Assembly (NCBI RefSeq): GCF_900096915.1
Contig: NZ_FMYK01000003.1
Coordinates: forward strand, 62,001-126,000
Origin: Acinetobacter marinus
GTDB lineage: Bacteria > Pseudomonadota > Gammaproteobacteria > Pseudomonadales > Moraxellaceae
Direction: 5' to 3'
DNA length: 64,000 nt
Shown here: positions 1 through 8,544 of the stretch, in pieces
How positions within the stretch are numbered: position 1 is the stretch's first letter
How the letters are laid out: the number at the start of each line of letters is the position of its first letter
Program-made: the position numbers and the translations under genes
The notes under the pieces: generated by a model
Seen by the model: only the letters and a program-made list of their open reading frames with translations
Database searches by the model: none
Told to the model about the DNA's origin: nothing

Positions 1-13
1 ATTACGACTGGAT

Positions 14-736
14 TTAATCTGCAATCATGCCTTGCTCGGCAAAAGAAAAATATTCATTTTGGCTAATGATAAAATGATCAGACAGTTGCATATCAAGCAA
101 TTGGCAGGCTTGTGCTAGTTTTGCCGTGAATTGTAAATCTTCGGGTGATGGCAGGGCATGACCTTGCGGATGATTGTGCACCGCAATCAAATGATGCGCA
201 TGATGATCCAAGGCGTAGCGGATAATGTCTTGCGTTGAAACCGAACATTGGCTCAATGTCCCGTGAAATAGCACTTTAAATTCAATAAATTGACAATGTT
301 GATTGAGCAACAAAATCGCAAAAAGCTCTTGGCGTTCAGCACGCAACTTCATTTTAAGAAAATCAACAATGAGCTGGACATTATCCAGTGTTTCCACCGT
401 TTGTAATTGCTGTTGTAAATAACGCTGTGCAAGCTCTTTACTGGCTAGCAATTGCGCTGATTTTCCCATGCCCATGCCTTTAAAGGCGATAATTTCCTCA
501 GGTGTAGCATCAAGGATTTGCCTGAGTCCACCGAAGTGATGCAACATTTGCCGAGCCATTTCCACCGCACTGTGTTCTTTATAGCCTGTGCGTAGAAAGA
601 TTGCCAACAACTCTGCATCCGAGAGCACGTGACCGCCATGTTGTAACAGCCGCTCACGAGGTTGTTCGCCCGCAGGCCAATGTTTGATGGATTTTTTTGT
701 GGTGTGATGTGCTGTATCGTCGTTGGTTTTATGCAT
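14..736 (-). CDS. radC: RadC family (JAB/MPN domain) protein
   Basis: The 240-residue product has the two-part RadC layout: an N-terminal helix-hairpin-helix-like region (about residues 28-90, with RERLLQHGGHVLSDAELLAI) and a C-terminal JAB/MPN domain. The domain carries the metal-site motif HNHP at residues 187-190 followed by PSPED with Asp200. The family was once linked to DNA repair, but its real biochemical role is unsettled. It is divergent from coaBC, as radC often is in gamma-proteobacteria. The ATG at 736 is the first in frame. Length is normal for the family. Confidence 0.95.
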   Translation of the reverse strand: MHKTNDDTAHHTTKKSIKHWPAGEQPRERLLQHGGHVLSDAELLAIFLRTGYKEHSAVEMARQMLHHFGGLRQILDATPEEIIAFKGMGMGKSAQLLASKELAQRYLQQQLQTVETLDNVQLIVDFLKMKLRAERQELFAILLLNQHCQFIEFKVLFHGTLSQCSVSTQDIIRYALDHHAHHLIAVHNHPQGHALPSPEDLQFTAKLAQACQLLDMQLSDHFIISQNEYFSFAEQGMIAD

Positions 737-827
737 TGTTGTACTGTACTTTTTATCAAGAATTGTTGTGGAAATTATGGCTTGGGCAATGGCTTATTTA
801 ATGCTATTGTGAGCGCCGTTGCAATGT

Positions 828-897
828 TTTATCAAGCATGATTTATCAAGCCAGATGGGTAAAGCATGGTTTATAAAGCACGATTTATAAAACATGG
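828..897. repeat. Five degenerate 14-bp tandem repeats between radC and coaBC
   Basis: Five consecutive 14-bp units begin at 828, 842, 856, 870 and 884. Their consensus is roughly TTTATMAAGCATGR; the third unit is the most diverged. A partial sixth unit (TTTGCC) follows. The array fills the space between the divergent radC and coaBC genes, and the last unit contains an in-frame ATG at 894 that could be mistaken for the coaBC start. Confidence 0.8.
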
Positions 898-932
898 TTT
901 GCCAGCCCGAAGACATTAAATTAGGTTGTGGA

Positions 933-2198
933 ATGAAGCTCGAAGCAGAAGCGTTAAAAACTCGTCGTATCGTCCTCGGTGTAACTGGTGGCATCGCTGC
1001 CTATAAAAGCGCCATCTTGGTACGTCGTTTAAAAGATTTTGGTTTTGACGTGCGTGTGGTGATGACCGAAGGTGCATTGGCGTTTATTACACCGCTGACG
1101 TTTCAGGCTTTATCGGGAAATCCTGTGCATACCGCACTGCTTGATCCTGAAGCCGAAGCAGGCATGGGGCACATTGAGCTTGCACGTTGGGCGGATTTGT
1201 TGCTGATCGCACCTGCCAGTTGCGATACTCTGGCTAAGTTTGCCAATGGTTTGGCGGATGATTTACTCAGCACCTTATATCTTGCCACCAAAGCACCTGT
1301 CTGGGTTGCACCTGCGATGAATCAGCAGATGTGGGCAGCCAAATCGACACAGCGTAATCTGACCACATTGGTGCAGGATGGTGTGCATGTGGTGATGCCT
1401 GAAGCAGGCGAGCAAGCCTGTGGTGATGTGGGCTTAGGACGTTTGGCTGAGCCTGAAGATATTGCACAGTGGGTTAATGATTTCTTTGCTCAAGCTGAGC
1501 GTGAAATCTCAGAAAAATTCGGTTTACTCGCAGGGCAACATGTGGTGATCACCGCAGGACCCACCCGTGAGTTGATCGACCCAGTACGTTATATCTCGAA
1601 TCACAGTACAGGGAAAATGGGCTTTGCCATTGCTGAGGCATGCTATGCCGCAGGGGCGGATGTGACGCTGATCTCTGGACCTGTGAGTCTTGATACACCA
1701 AATGGTGTGCGCCGTATCAAAGTGCAATCGGCACAAGAGATGCTTAAACACAGTATGCAGTTGGTGGAAAATGGTACCGATGTCTTTATCGCTACCGCTG
1801 CGGTGGCGGACTATCGTGTGGCGCAAGTCGCAGAGCATAAAATCAAAAAAGCTGGGGATGAACTGCAAGTCGCTTTGGTGAAAAATCCTGATATTGTGGC
1901 GACCATTGCACAGTTAGACAAACGTCCATTTACTGTGGGATTCGCAGCAGAAACGCAAAATGTTGAAGACTATGCACAAGGTAAACTCACAGCGAAAAAG
2001 CTCGATATGATCGCATGTAATGATGTATCTCGTGCAGATATTGGTTTTGCCTCAGATGAGAATGCGATGGTGGTGTTCTTTGCGGAGCAATATCAGATGC
2101 AAAAGCAAGAATTGGAAAAAGCCTCAAAACATGAGATTGCCAAGCAGTTGGTTGAGGCGATCGCTAAAGCCTTGGATAAGCATGTGCCTGTGTCTTGA
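933..2198 (+). CDS. coaBC: Bifunctional phosphopantothenoylcysteine decarboxylase/phosphopantothenate-cysteine ligase
   Basis: CoaBC makes 4'-phosphopantetheine in coenzyme A synthesis: the CoaB half joins cysteine to 4'-phosphopantothenate and the FMN-dependent CoaC half decarboxylates the product. The N-terminal half shows GVTGGIAAYKSA, the APAMNQQMW substrate motif and GEQACGDVGLGRLAEP with the active-site cysteine. The C-terminal half shows ITAGPTRE, NHSTGKMG, AAVADYR and KNPDIV. I chose the ATG at 933 (421 residues) because the upstream in-frame ATG at 894 sits inside a tandem repeat and has no Shine-Dalgarno, whereas AGG lies before 933. It diverges from radC. Confidence 0.95.
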   Translation: MKLEAEALKTRRIVLGVTGGIAAYKSAILVRRLKDFGFDVRVVMTEGALAFITPLTFQALSGNPVHTALLDPEAEAGMGHIELARWADLLLIAPASCDTLAKFANGLADDLLSTLYLATKAPVWVAPAMNQQMWAAKSTQRNLTTLVQDGVHVVMPEAGEQACGDVGLGRLAEPEDIAQWVNDFFAQAEREISEKFGLLAGQHVVITAGPTRELIDPVRYISNHSTGKMGFAIAEACYAAGADVTLISGPVSLDTPNGVRRIKVQSAQEMLKHSMQLVENGTDVFIATAAVADYRVAQVAEHKIKKAGDELQVALVKNPDIVATIAQLDKRPFTVGFAAETQNVEDYAQGKLTAKKLDMIACNDVSRADIGFASDENAMVVFFAEQYQMQKQELEKASKHEIAKQLVEAIAKALDKHVPVS

Positions 2199-2261
2199 TT
2201 GATTTCACTTTGTTGAATATTTACAACGTATTATAAAGTTGTAAATACAGTGTGATTACTA

Positions 2262-2675
2262 ATGAAATATTCAAAAGCACACATCCTTAAAGCCTTATTG
2301 CTAACGCCATTACCATTATTATGTTTGACGGCATTGTTTTTTATCATTGCAAATCATGAATATAGCCTGTATTCGATTTTTATAGTTTTCTTTGGTCATG
2401 TGCTGATCTATTTGGCGTATTGTATTTTGATAGTGCCGATTACATTTTTGCTTTCGATGCTTTTGAATCATTATTTTTTATTGAACATTTTGACGATTAG
2501 TCTGAGTGCATTAATGATTGCTATTCCATTTTTTCTGCTGCTTGGCTGGAGTCACACTGGACAAATTTCAGAACCGTGGTGGAAAATGTATGGTAGTTTG
2601 CCCGCAATTTTGATGACGCTATTAATCAGTGCAAGCTATTGGCTTTTTTTGAAATACTTGAGCAAAAAGCCTTAA
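2262..2675 (+). CDS. Small integral membrane protein, unknown
   Basis: The 137-residue product is almost entirely hydrophobic, with about four predicted membrane segments (near residues 10-30, 36-62, 66-92 and 108-130) and a short basic tail ending YLSKKP. I see no catalytic or binding motif and do not recognise the family. It lies 63 bp after coaBC in the same direction and is closed by a strong bidirectional terminator shared with secB. It may be cotranscribed with coaBC, but nothing links it to CoA metabolism. Confidence 0.65.
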   Translation: MKYSKAHILKALLLTPLPLLCLTALFFIIANHEYSLYSIFIVFFGHVLIYLAYCILIVPITFLLSMLLNHYFLLNILTISLSALMIAIPFFLLLGWSHTGQISEPWWKMYGSLPAILMTLLISASYWLFLKYLSKKP

Positions 2676-2705
2676 AAATTTTTTTTAATAGATCATTCCC
2701 CATAA

Positions 2706-2731
2706 AAAACCACAGCCTAGACTGTGGTTTT
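2706..2731. terminator. Bidirectional rho-independent terminator
   Basis: A perfect 10-bp stem AAAACCACAG / CTGTGGTTTT (2706-2715 and 2722-2731) encloses a 6-nt loop. The A-run on one side and T-run on the other make it usable from both strands. It separates the convergent membrane-protein gene and secB. Confidence 0.9.
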
Positions 2732-2756
2732 CCGTATTTAATACTACGGTTAGCGC

Positions 2757-3221
2757 TTAGGCTTGACCTTCTGCATCCGCTTGCTGTTGCTGTGCACGTT
2801 GCATATTCGCTTCAAACTCAGCATCGAAGTTGATCGGGCTAAGTAGCAGTTGTGGGAAGCTACCTTTACATACTAGATCGTTCACCGCTTCACGAAGGAA
2901 AGGGAACAAGATGTTCGGACAGTATGCGCCAAGAATGTACGGCATACGTTCTTGTTCTACATTTTCCACCAAGAAAATACCTGCTTGCGTGGTATCTGCG
3001 ATAAATGCAGTTTCGCCACCATTTTTCGCAGTCACCACGACTTTCAGCGCCACTTCATAATGGGTTGGGTCGATTTGTTCTGCTGCAGATGTGAGGTTGA
3101 TGGACAACTCAGGTTGCCATTCTTTGGTAAATACGCTTGCCCCAGGCACTTCAAAAGAAGCATCTTTTAAGTAAATACGTTCTAATGCCAATTGTGGTTG
3201 TGCTTGTTGTTCTTCGCTCAT
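2757..3221 (-). CDS. secB: Protein-export chaperone SecB
   Basis: SecB is a cytosolic tetrameric chaperone that keeps preproteins unfolded and hands them to SecA. The 154-residue product matches the family in length and pattern: the early strand LALERIYLKDASFEVPGA, the central HYEVALKVVVTAKN, the signature PYILGAYCPNILFPFLREAVNDLV, and the end PINFDAEFEANM. It is the last gene of a rhodanese-grxC-secB cluster, the order also seen in E. coli (yibN-grxC-secB). A 123-bp gap separates it from grxC, so it may have its own promoter. Confidence 0.97.
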   Translation of the reverse strand: MSEEQQAQPQLALERIYLKDASFEVPGASVFTKEWQPELSINLTSAAEQIDPTHYEVALKVVVTAKNGGETAFIADTTQAGIFLVENVEQERMPYILGAYCPNILFPFLREAVNDLVCKGSFPQLLLSPINFDAEFEANMQRAQQQQADAEGQA

Positions 3222-3344
3222 TGTCTATTCCTATGTACAGTGTTGAAGGTTGAAGTAAATCATGAGTTTTAACTTGATCACATTGTGCCTCGGTGAAATA
3301 GAAATTCTAAAAGAAACACAATGTGATGTTAAAACCATTAAAAA

Positions 3345-3611
3345 TTAAGAGGATGCGTTAAGTTTGCTATCCAGTTGTCCATCACGCTCTAGCGCATACA
3401 ACTGATCAAAGCCACCGATAAACTCATCATTGATAAAAATCTGTGGCACGGTGCGGTGATTGGTGCGTTGCATCAATTCCATACGCACTTCGGGTGCTTC
3501 GGTAGACAGATTAATTTCTTTATATGCTACGCCTTTGCGCTCAAGCAGTTGCTTGGCACGAACACAATAAGGGCAGACCGTGGTTGAGTAAACGACAACA
3601 TTTGCAGTCAT
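3345..3611 (-). CDS. grxC: Glutaredoxin 3
   Basis: This 88-residue thiol-disulfide oxidoreductase has the active site CPYC at residues 13-16, the cis-proline motif TVPQIFIN and the glutathione-binding GGFDQL segment. Such proteins reduce disulfides and glutathione mixed disulfides in the cytosol, using glutathione. Its start lies 9 bp after the stop of the upstream rhodanese gene, which suggests cotranscription. Confidence 0.96.
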   Translation of the reverse strand: MTANVVVYSTTVCPYCVRAKQLLERKGVAYKEINLSTEAPEVRMELMQRTNHRTVPQIFINDEFIGGFDQLYALERDGQLDSKLNASS

Positions 3612-3620
3612 GTGATGCTC

Positions 3621-4055
3621 CTATTTGTGAGATTTGCTGTTTTTGCCTTCAGCCGTTTTGACCAATGGCAGACCTTGACCTTTCCAGTTCATGATGCCAC
3701 CGTCTAGACGATAGCTGTCTGCATGACCGACTTTTTGCAAGGCTGCGCCTGCGACTTGACCCAGATTACAGATGAAGATCAGTGGACGATCACTGGCTTT
3801 GAGCTCCTCAACATGTGCGTCGAGTTGGCTATATGGAATATTGCGACTACCGCTGATATGACCTTGTTTAAAGTCTTTGCCATCACGCAAGTCGATCAGC
3901 ATTGCATTTTGTGCTTTGGTCAAAATACCTAAAGATTGTGGGGAAATTTTGCGACCGCTACGGCGACTTTCCATCACAAAAAACAGGACAATCAATACCC
4001 CTAAAATACCAAATAAAATGGGATGATTTCCCATAAACTCTAGCCAACGTTCCAC
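3621..4055 (-). CDS. Membrane-anchored rhodanese-like protein (YibN type)
   Basis: The 144-residue protein has one N-terminal membrane segment (about residues 11-28) and a cytoplasmic rhodanese domain (about 36-130). The catalytic cysteine is Cys96 in the loop CNLGQVA, and the domain has the usual ID-LRD-F-QGHI-GSRNIP pattern. Rhodaneses carry sulfur as a persulfide, but the natural acceptor of this subgroup is unknown. It is the first gene of the cluster with grxC and secB, as YibN is in E. coli. Recent work on YibN ties it to the membrane-protein insertion machinery; whether that holds here is inference. Confidence 0.9.
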   Translation of the reverse strand: MERWLEFMGNHPILFGILGVLIVLFFVMESRRSGRKISPQSLGILTKAQNAMLIDLRDGKDFKQGHISGSRNIPYSQLDAHVEELKASDRPLIFICNLGQVAGAALQKVGHADSYRLDGGIMNWKGQGLPLVKTAEGKNSKSHK

Positions 4056-4198
4056 ATTTCACCTTATGTCTTTTTCAAAAGCGAGCACAGTATACCCCAT
4101 ATATAGTGATGGAACAGTGAACTTCAAGCGTGCTTGTCGAAATAGTGCAAAATTTTTCAGTGCCCATTTTCGAATCAGTTTTAAAATCTGTTTTAGCC

Positions 4199-5317
4199 TC
4201 AGCTGTCAGCGTCAGCGGATTCATTGAGCAGACGAATCAAACTATCCAAGCGACGTTGATCGACTTTGCCTTGTTCGGCAGCCAGTTGTAAGGCACAGTT
4301 TTTTTCATTTTGATGAGTGCAATTGCGGAATTGGCATTGTCCATAATAGTCATCAAACTCTGGGAATCCTGTCAAAATCGCATCTTTGGACAAATGCCAT
4401 AAACCAAACTCACGAATCCCTGGTGAGTCGATAATTGCCGAGTTGTCATTGAATTGAATCAAACGGGTAGACGTGGTGGTGTGCTGACCCAGTGCGGAGT
4501 TTTCCGAAATGATATTGGTTTTTTGCGCTGCATCAGGAATGATGGTGTTAATGAGTGAGCTTTTACCGACACCTGATTGCCCAACGAAAACCACGGTTTG
4601 CCCAGCAAATTTTTCTAGTAAATGCTTTGGATGATATGGACTGTCTTCATCGGCTTCACTTTGGCTGATGCAGGTTTCATAGCCGAGATTTTGATATTGC
4701 TGCAATAGTTGTAAAGTCGGTTCAGATTCTAAGGAATCGGATTGTAATTGATTTAATTTTAACAAGTCGGCTTTATTGAGTACCAATAACGGTTGAATAT
4801 CCGCATCGTGACACGCCACCAGATAGCGATCAATCAGCATCGCAGACGGTTCAGGCATCGGTGCAAAGACGATGACGATCAGGCTCACATTGGCTGCTAC
4901 AGGTTTCAGTTTGTGATAACGGTCAGGTCGGCTGAGTAGGGATGTACGTGGATGAATGGCAGTGATCACGCCTAAGCCCGTGTTGGGATCGGCTTGCCAA
5001 GTGACTCGATCGCCAGTGACGAGGCTGTCGAGGTTGGTACGAGTATGACAGCGCCAAATTTCCCCTAAAACGATCGGGCGCCAAAAGGATTCGCTGTCGC
5101 TATTTACATTATTGTTGCTTGAATTTTCGGGTTGCTGTTGTTGAAGCTCTTGCTTCGGCAAGGAGCAGACTTGCACTTCAAGCTGACGTCCGTAATGTTG
5201 CACCACCAAGCCTTCAATGTCGAAATCGGCATCAAATTCTTCTTGACGGTTTTTTTGTTGCTTAGCGATACGGCGTTGCTGTTGATCAGTCAAACGACGT
5301 TTACGGATTAAAGCCAT
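4199..5317 (-). CDS. rsgA: Ribosome small-subunit-dependent GTPase RsgA
   Basis: RsgA is a circularly permuted GTPase that helps late maturation of the 30S subunit. The 372-residue product has an OB fold (about 30-120), then G motifs in permuted order: NKAD at 181-184 (G4), GQSGVGKS at 246-253 (G1) and DSPG at 297-300 (G3). A C-terminal zinc knuckle uses Cys328, Cys333, His335 and Cys341. A Gln/Asn/Ser-rich insert at about 57-77 is longer than usual. It is divergent from orn, the common gamma-proteobacterial arrangement. Confidence 0.96.
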   Translation of the reverse strand: MALIRKRRLTDQQQRRIAKQQKNRQEEFDADFDIEGLVVQHYGRQLEVQVCSLPKQELQQQQPENSSNNNVNSDSESFWRPIVLGEIWRCHTRTNLDSLVTGDRVTWQADPNTGLGVITAIHPRTSLLSRPDRYHKLKPVAANVSLIVIVFAPMPEPSAMLIDRYLVACHDADIQPLLVLNKADLLKLNQLQSDSLESEPTLQLLQQYQNLGYETCISQSEADEDSPYHPKHLLEKFAGQTVVFVGQSGVGKSSLINTIIPDAAQKTNIISENSALGQHTTTSTRLIQFNDNSAIIDSPGIREFGLWHLSKDAILTGFPEFDDYYGQCQFRNCTHQNEKNCALQLAAEQGKVDQRRLDSLIRLLNESADADS

Positions 5318-5453
5318 CCACTCATTTCATTCAAAATATATAGACTGGCAAAAATACCACGAAGTGGAGGCTTTCGCACAACGGAAAATCATTTTTTTTA
5401 GCCATAAGTTTGTTAGTATGTAAGGCTAAAATTTACTGATAAGCATATTATTC

Positions 5454-6005
5454 ATGACGAGCACTGCTGATACACGTTTGATTTGGATTGATCTTGAGAT
5501 GACTGGTTTGGATACCGACAATGATCAGATTATCGAAATAGCAACCATTGTCACCGATGGTGATCTCAACATTTTGGCTGAAGGCCCGATGCTTGCCATT
5601 CATCAGGCGGATACGGTACTCAATGCGATGGACGAGTGGAATACCAAGCAACATGGTCAATCTGGGCTCACCGCTCGTGTGCGCCGTAGCCAATTGACAG
5701 CTCGTGATGCCGAAGTGCAGACTTTAGAATTTTTAAAAAAATGGGTCAACGCCAAAGCCTCGCCGATGTGTGGCAACTCGATCTGCCAAGATCGCCGTTT
5801 TATGCATCGTCTGATGCCTGAGCTTGAGCAATTTTTCCATTATCGTAATCTTGATGTGTCTTCAGTGAAAGAATTGGCAAAACGCTGGCGCCCTGAAATC
5901 ATGAGTGGTTTGAAAAAAGACGCCTCACATTTGGCGCTGGATGATATTCGTGATTCGATCCGTGAGTTGAAATATTATCGTGAATATTTTTTTCGGGTCG
6001 AATAA
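5454..6005 (+). CDS. orn: Oligoribonuclease
   Basis: Orn is a DEDDh 3'-5' exoribonuclease that degrades two- to five-nucleotide RNAs, including pGpG from c-di-GMP turnover. The 183-residue product starts with WIDLEMTGLD holding the first two acidic metal ligands (Asp13, Glu15). It also has the SICQDRRF stretch and ends with the conserved HLALDDIRDSIRELKYYREYFF type segment, which supplies the catalytic histidine and last aspartate. Length is normal. It is divergent from rsgA. Confidence 0.97.
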   Translation: MTSTADTRLIWIDLEMTGLDTDNDQIIEIATIVTDGDLNILAEGPMLAIHQADTVLNAMDEWNTKQHGQSGLTARVRRSQLTARDAEVQTLEFLKKWVNAKASPMCGNSICQDRRFMHRLMPELEQFFHYRNLDVSSVKELAKRWRPEIMSGLKKDASHLALDDIRDSIRELKYYREYFFRVE

Positions 6006-6233
6006 ATCACCAAAGTGAAGTGGTTTTTTAAAACAATTCAATACATTACACTGTGTAAAATAAAGCTACACGGTGTCTATTTTTGTATGTTAAATTAGCG
6101 TGAAATTACCGTTATTTTTTTATTGGATGCAATGAACTAAATTTTCCAAAATCGCTCAAAATAAGGGCAAAATTGTGGCTTAAGTCGTTCATTGCAGTAC
6201 GTTTCGTTTTATATCAATACAGGATTAAAAAAT

Positions 6234-6965
6234 ATGCAAAGTAATAATCCAATTTTTACCCGAGCGGAAGTCTACGCCGATCGTGGCAATCCGATGACGG
6301 TCGAAGGTGCGATCCAAAAGTCGGTACTGATGACTGTGATCGCTGCGGTGCTCGGTATTGCCTTCTATATCTTCTGCAATATGACAGGGAATAGTAGTCT
6401 GGCATTTGGCGGTTTGGTGGTCGGCGGTATCGGCTCATTTGTGGTGGCATTGATTGCAACCTTTAAGACGCATCTTGCACCATCACTTGCTATTCCCTAT
6501 GCCTTGCTAGAAGGCGTGTTTTTGGGTGGGATTTCATTATTTTTTGAAGCCCGTTTCCCTGGTATTGCATCACAAGCCTTATTGGCAACTTTTGCCACAG
6601 CATTGACTATGTTTGCTTTATATCGTTTTGGCATTATCCGTGCCACAGCGAAGTTTAAAGCGGTGGTGATCTCTGCAACGCTTGCGATCATGGCTGTATT
6701 CATCGTGCAGTGGATCATGGTGTTGGCATTCCAAAGCACCATTCCAGGCTTGTTTGAAAGTTCATGGTTAGGCATCGGCTTTGCAGCTTTTGTGGCAATT
6801 ATTGCTTCATTGAATCTGATCTTGGATTTTGATTTGATCGAAAATGGCGCTGCCAACGGTGCACCAAAAAGTTTTGAATGGTTATGCGGTATTGCACTTC
6901 TTGCGACCTTGGTGTGGATGTATGTGTCATTCCTACGTTTGATTGGTTTGCTTAGTAGCGACTAA
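6234..6965 (+). CDS. Bax inhibitor-1 like seven-helix membrane protein
   Basis: The 243-residue protein begins MQSNNPIFTRAEVY, typical of the bacterial BI-1-like group (Pfam BaxI_1 type), then has about seven membrane segments. It ends with the segment containing SLNLILDFDLIENGA and a final helix. Proteins of the wider family act as cation leak channels; the function of this branch is not established. I chose the ATG at 6234 because AGGATT precedes it. The longer reading from 6192 adds residues with no homology signal. A terminator follows. Confidence 0.85.
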   Translation: MQSNNPIFTRAEVYADRGNPMTVEGAIQKSVLMTVIAAVLGIAFYIFCNMTGNSSLAFGGLVVGGIGSFVVALIATFKTHLAPSLAIPYALLEGVFLGGISLFFEARFPGIASQALLATFATALTMFALYRFGIIRATAKFKAVVISATLAIMAVFIVQWIMVLAFQSTIPGLFESSWLGIGFAAFVAIIASLNLILDFDLIENGAANGAPKSFEWLCGIALLATLVWMYVSFLRLIGLLSSD

Positions 6966-6989
6966 ATTTAAACCGTTACAGATTCTATG

Positions 6990-7015
6990 AAAGCCTTGCA
7001 CATGCAGGGCTTTTT
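6990..7015 (+). terminator. Rho-independent terminator
   Basis: The stem AAAGCCTTGCA / TGCAGGGCTTT has one G-T wobble and a 2-nt connector (effective loop larger), followed by a T-run. It lies 25 bp after the BI-1-like gene. Confidence 0.8.
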
Positions 7016-7172
7016 GCTATCTGGTTACTTGATTTGTTTGTGCTGATTTTACTCAATGTAGAATGCTTTCCATAAACATTTCTCAAATATTTTGGAAGAT
7101 TTCAACCTTTACAGCGTGTGGCAAAGTTCGGCATCATGCGGTTAATTTGAATAAAACAGATTGGTGTAGAAC

Positions 7173-7982
7173 ATGAGTCAAGGCTTACTCGCAGGAAAAC
7201 GTTTTTTGATCGCTGGGATTGCCAGTAAATTATCGATTGCGTATGGCATTGCACAGGCATTGCATCGTGAAGGTGCCGAGCTTGCCTTTACCTATCCAAA
7301 TGACAAATTAAAAAAACGGGTCGATGAGTTTGCTGCACAGCTCGGTTCTGAGTTGGTGTTTCCATGTGATGTGGCAGATGATGCACAGATTGATCAAGCC
7401 TTTGCTGATTTGGCAACACATTGGGATGGCTTGGATGGTGTGGTACATTCGATCGGTTTTGCACCTGCGGAAACTTTGGACGGTGATTTTACTGAAGTAA
7501 CCAGTCGTGAAGGCTTTAAAATTGCCCACGATATTAGCTCGTATAGCTTTATTGCCATGGCGCGTGCTGCTCGTCCGTTATTGACTGTGCGTCAAGGTTG
7601 TTTGCTCACGCTGACTTATCAAGGGTCAGAGCGTGTGATGCCAAACTACAATGTTATGGGATTGGCTAAAGCCTCACTCGAAGCCAGCGTACGCTATCTT
7701 GCTTCAAGTCTTGGTGCTGAAGGTATTCGTGTTAATGCGATCTCAGCAGGTCCGATTCGCACCTTGGCTGCCAGTGGCATTAAATCGTTCCGTAAGATGC
7801 TCGATGCCAACCAAAAAACTGCGCCATTACAACGTAATGTCACCATTGAAGAAGTGGGTAATGCGGCATTGTTCCTGTGCTCACCGTGGGCGTCAGGTAT
7901 TTCAGGTGAGATTCTGTATGTCGATGGTGGCTTTAGCACTGTCGGCATGAGTAGTGCATTACTTGAAGATGCGAGTGAATAA
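7173..7982 (+). CDS. fabI: Enoyl-[acyl-carrier-protein] reductase (NADH)
   Basis: FabI carries out the last reduction of each fatty-acid elongation round in the cytosol. The 269-residue product has the SDR-like nucleotide loop GIASKLSIAYGIA, the VHSIGFAP strand, and the catalytic triad set Tyr149, Tyr159 and Lys166 in TYQGSERVMPNYNVMGLAKAS. The position matching the known triclosan-resistance glycine is a normal Gly95. Closing motifs SAGPIRTLAASGI and DGGFS are present. It is monocistronic, with its own terminator. Confidence 0.96.
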   Translation: MSQGLLAGKRFLIAGIASKLSIAYGIAQALHREGAELAFTYPNDKLKKRVDEFAAQLGSELVFPCDVADDAQIDQAFADLATHWDGLDGVVHSIGFAPAETLDGDFTEVTSREGFKIAHDISSYSFIAMARAARPLLTVRQGCLLTLTYQGSERVMPNYNVMGLAKASLEASVRYLASSLGAEGIRVNAISAGPIRTLAASGIKSFRKMLDANQKTAPLQRNVTIEEVGNAALFLCSPWASGISGEILYVDGGFSTVGMSSALLEDASE

Positions 7983-8054
7983 ATCTCAGTGATTCAATTC
8001 GAGTACCACATTCTCAGTGTTTAGGTCTTGAGAATGGGAAAAGGTAGCTCATCA

Positions 8055-8086
8055 AACCTGAATCTATAGTGGATTCAGGTTTTTTA
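8055..8086 (+). terminator. Rho-independent terminator after fabI
   Basis: A perfect 10-bp stem AACCTGAATC / GATTCAGGTT (8055-8064, 8072-8081) has a 7-nt loop and is followed by a T-run. Confidence 0.9.
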
Positions 8087-8155
8087 ATGCGACATTGATG
8101 GCATTTGTCCTTATAATAACAAACTGAAAATTCAAAAGATTGAGTCTACTCCGTT

Positions 8156-8509
8156 ATGTCTTTAGACACCGCACTTCCAGCTTGCCCACAATGCCAATCC
8201 ACCTATACCTATCAAGATGCCGATCTATTGATCTGTCCTGAATGTGCGTATGAATGGCGAGAGGGCGAGGCACTTGAAGCGACATCTGACGTCATTAAAG
8301 ACGCAAATGGCAATGTACTCAACGATGGCGATACGGTGACGGTGATTAAAGATTTAAAAATTAAAGGCTCATCCTTAGTGGTCAAAGTCGGTACCAAAGT
8401 CAAAAATATTCGCTTAATCGCAGATGCAACAGATGGTCATGATATTGACTGTAAAATTGACGGTATCGGTGCGATGAAACTCAAATCAGAATTTGTAAAA
8501 AAAGCATAA
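8156..8509 (+). CDS. yjdM: PhnA/YjdM family zinc-ribbon protein
   Basis: The 117-residue protein has an N-terminal zinc ribbon with Cys10, Cys13, Cys27 and Cys30, then the conserved PhnA domain with SDVIKDANGNVLNDGDTVTVIKDLKIKGSS. The family was named for alkylphosphonate utilisation, but that name comes from a mapping artefact; its function is not known. No phn genes are nearby. It lies 35 bp before ispA in the same direction. Confidence 0.9.
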   Translation: MSLDTALPACPQCQSTYTYQDADLLICPECAYEWREGEALEATSDVIKDANGNVLNDGDTVTVIKDLKIKGSSLVVKVGTKVKNIRLIADATDGHDIDCKIDGIGAMKLKSEFVKKA

Positions 8510-8544
8510 CGCAACGCTATAGCGCTGATGTATCGAGTAGAACG

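Noticed and set aside
828..897. CRISPR array
   Set aside because: Units are only 14 bp, directly adjacent without spacers, and degenerate.
894..932. coaBC start at 894
   Set aside because: That ATG is part of a tandem repeat unit and has no ribosome site.
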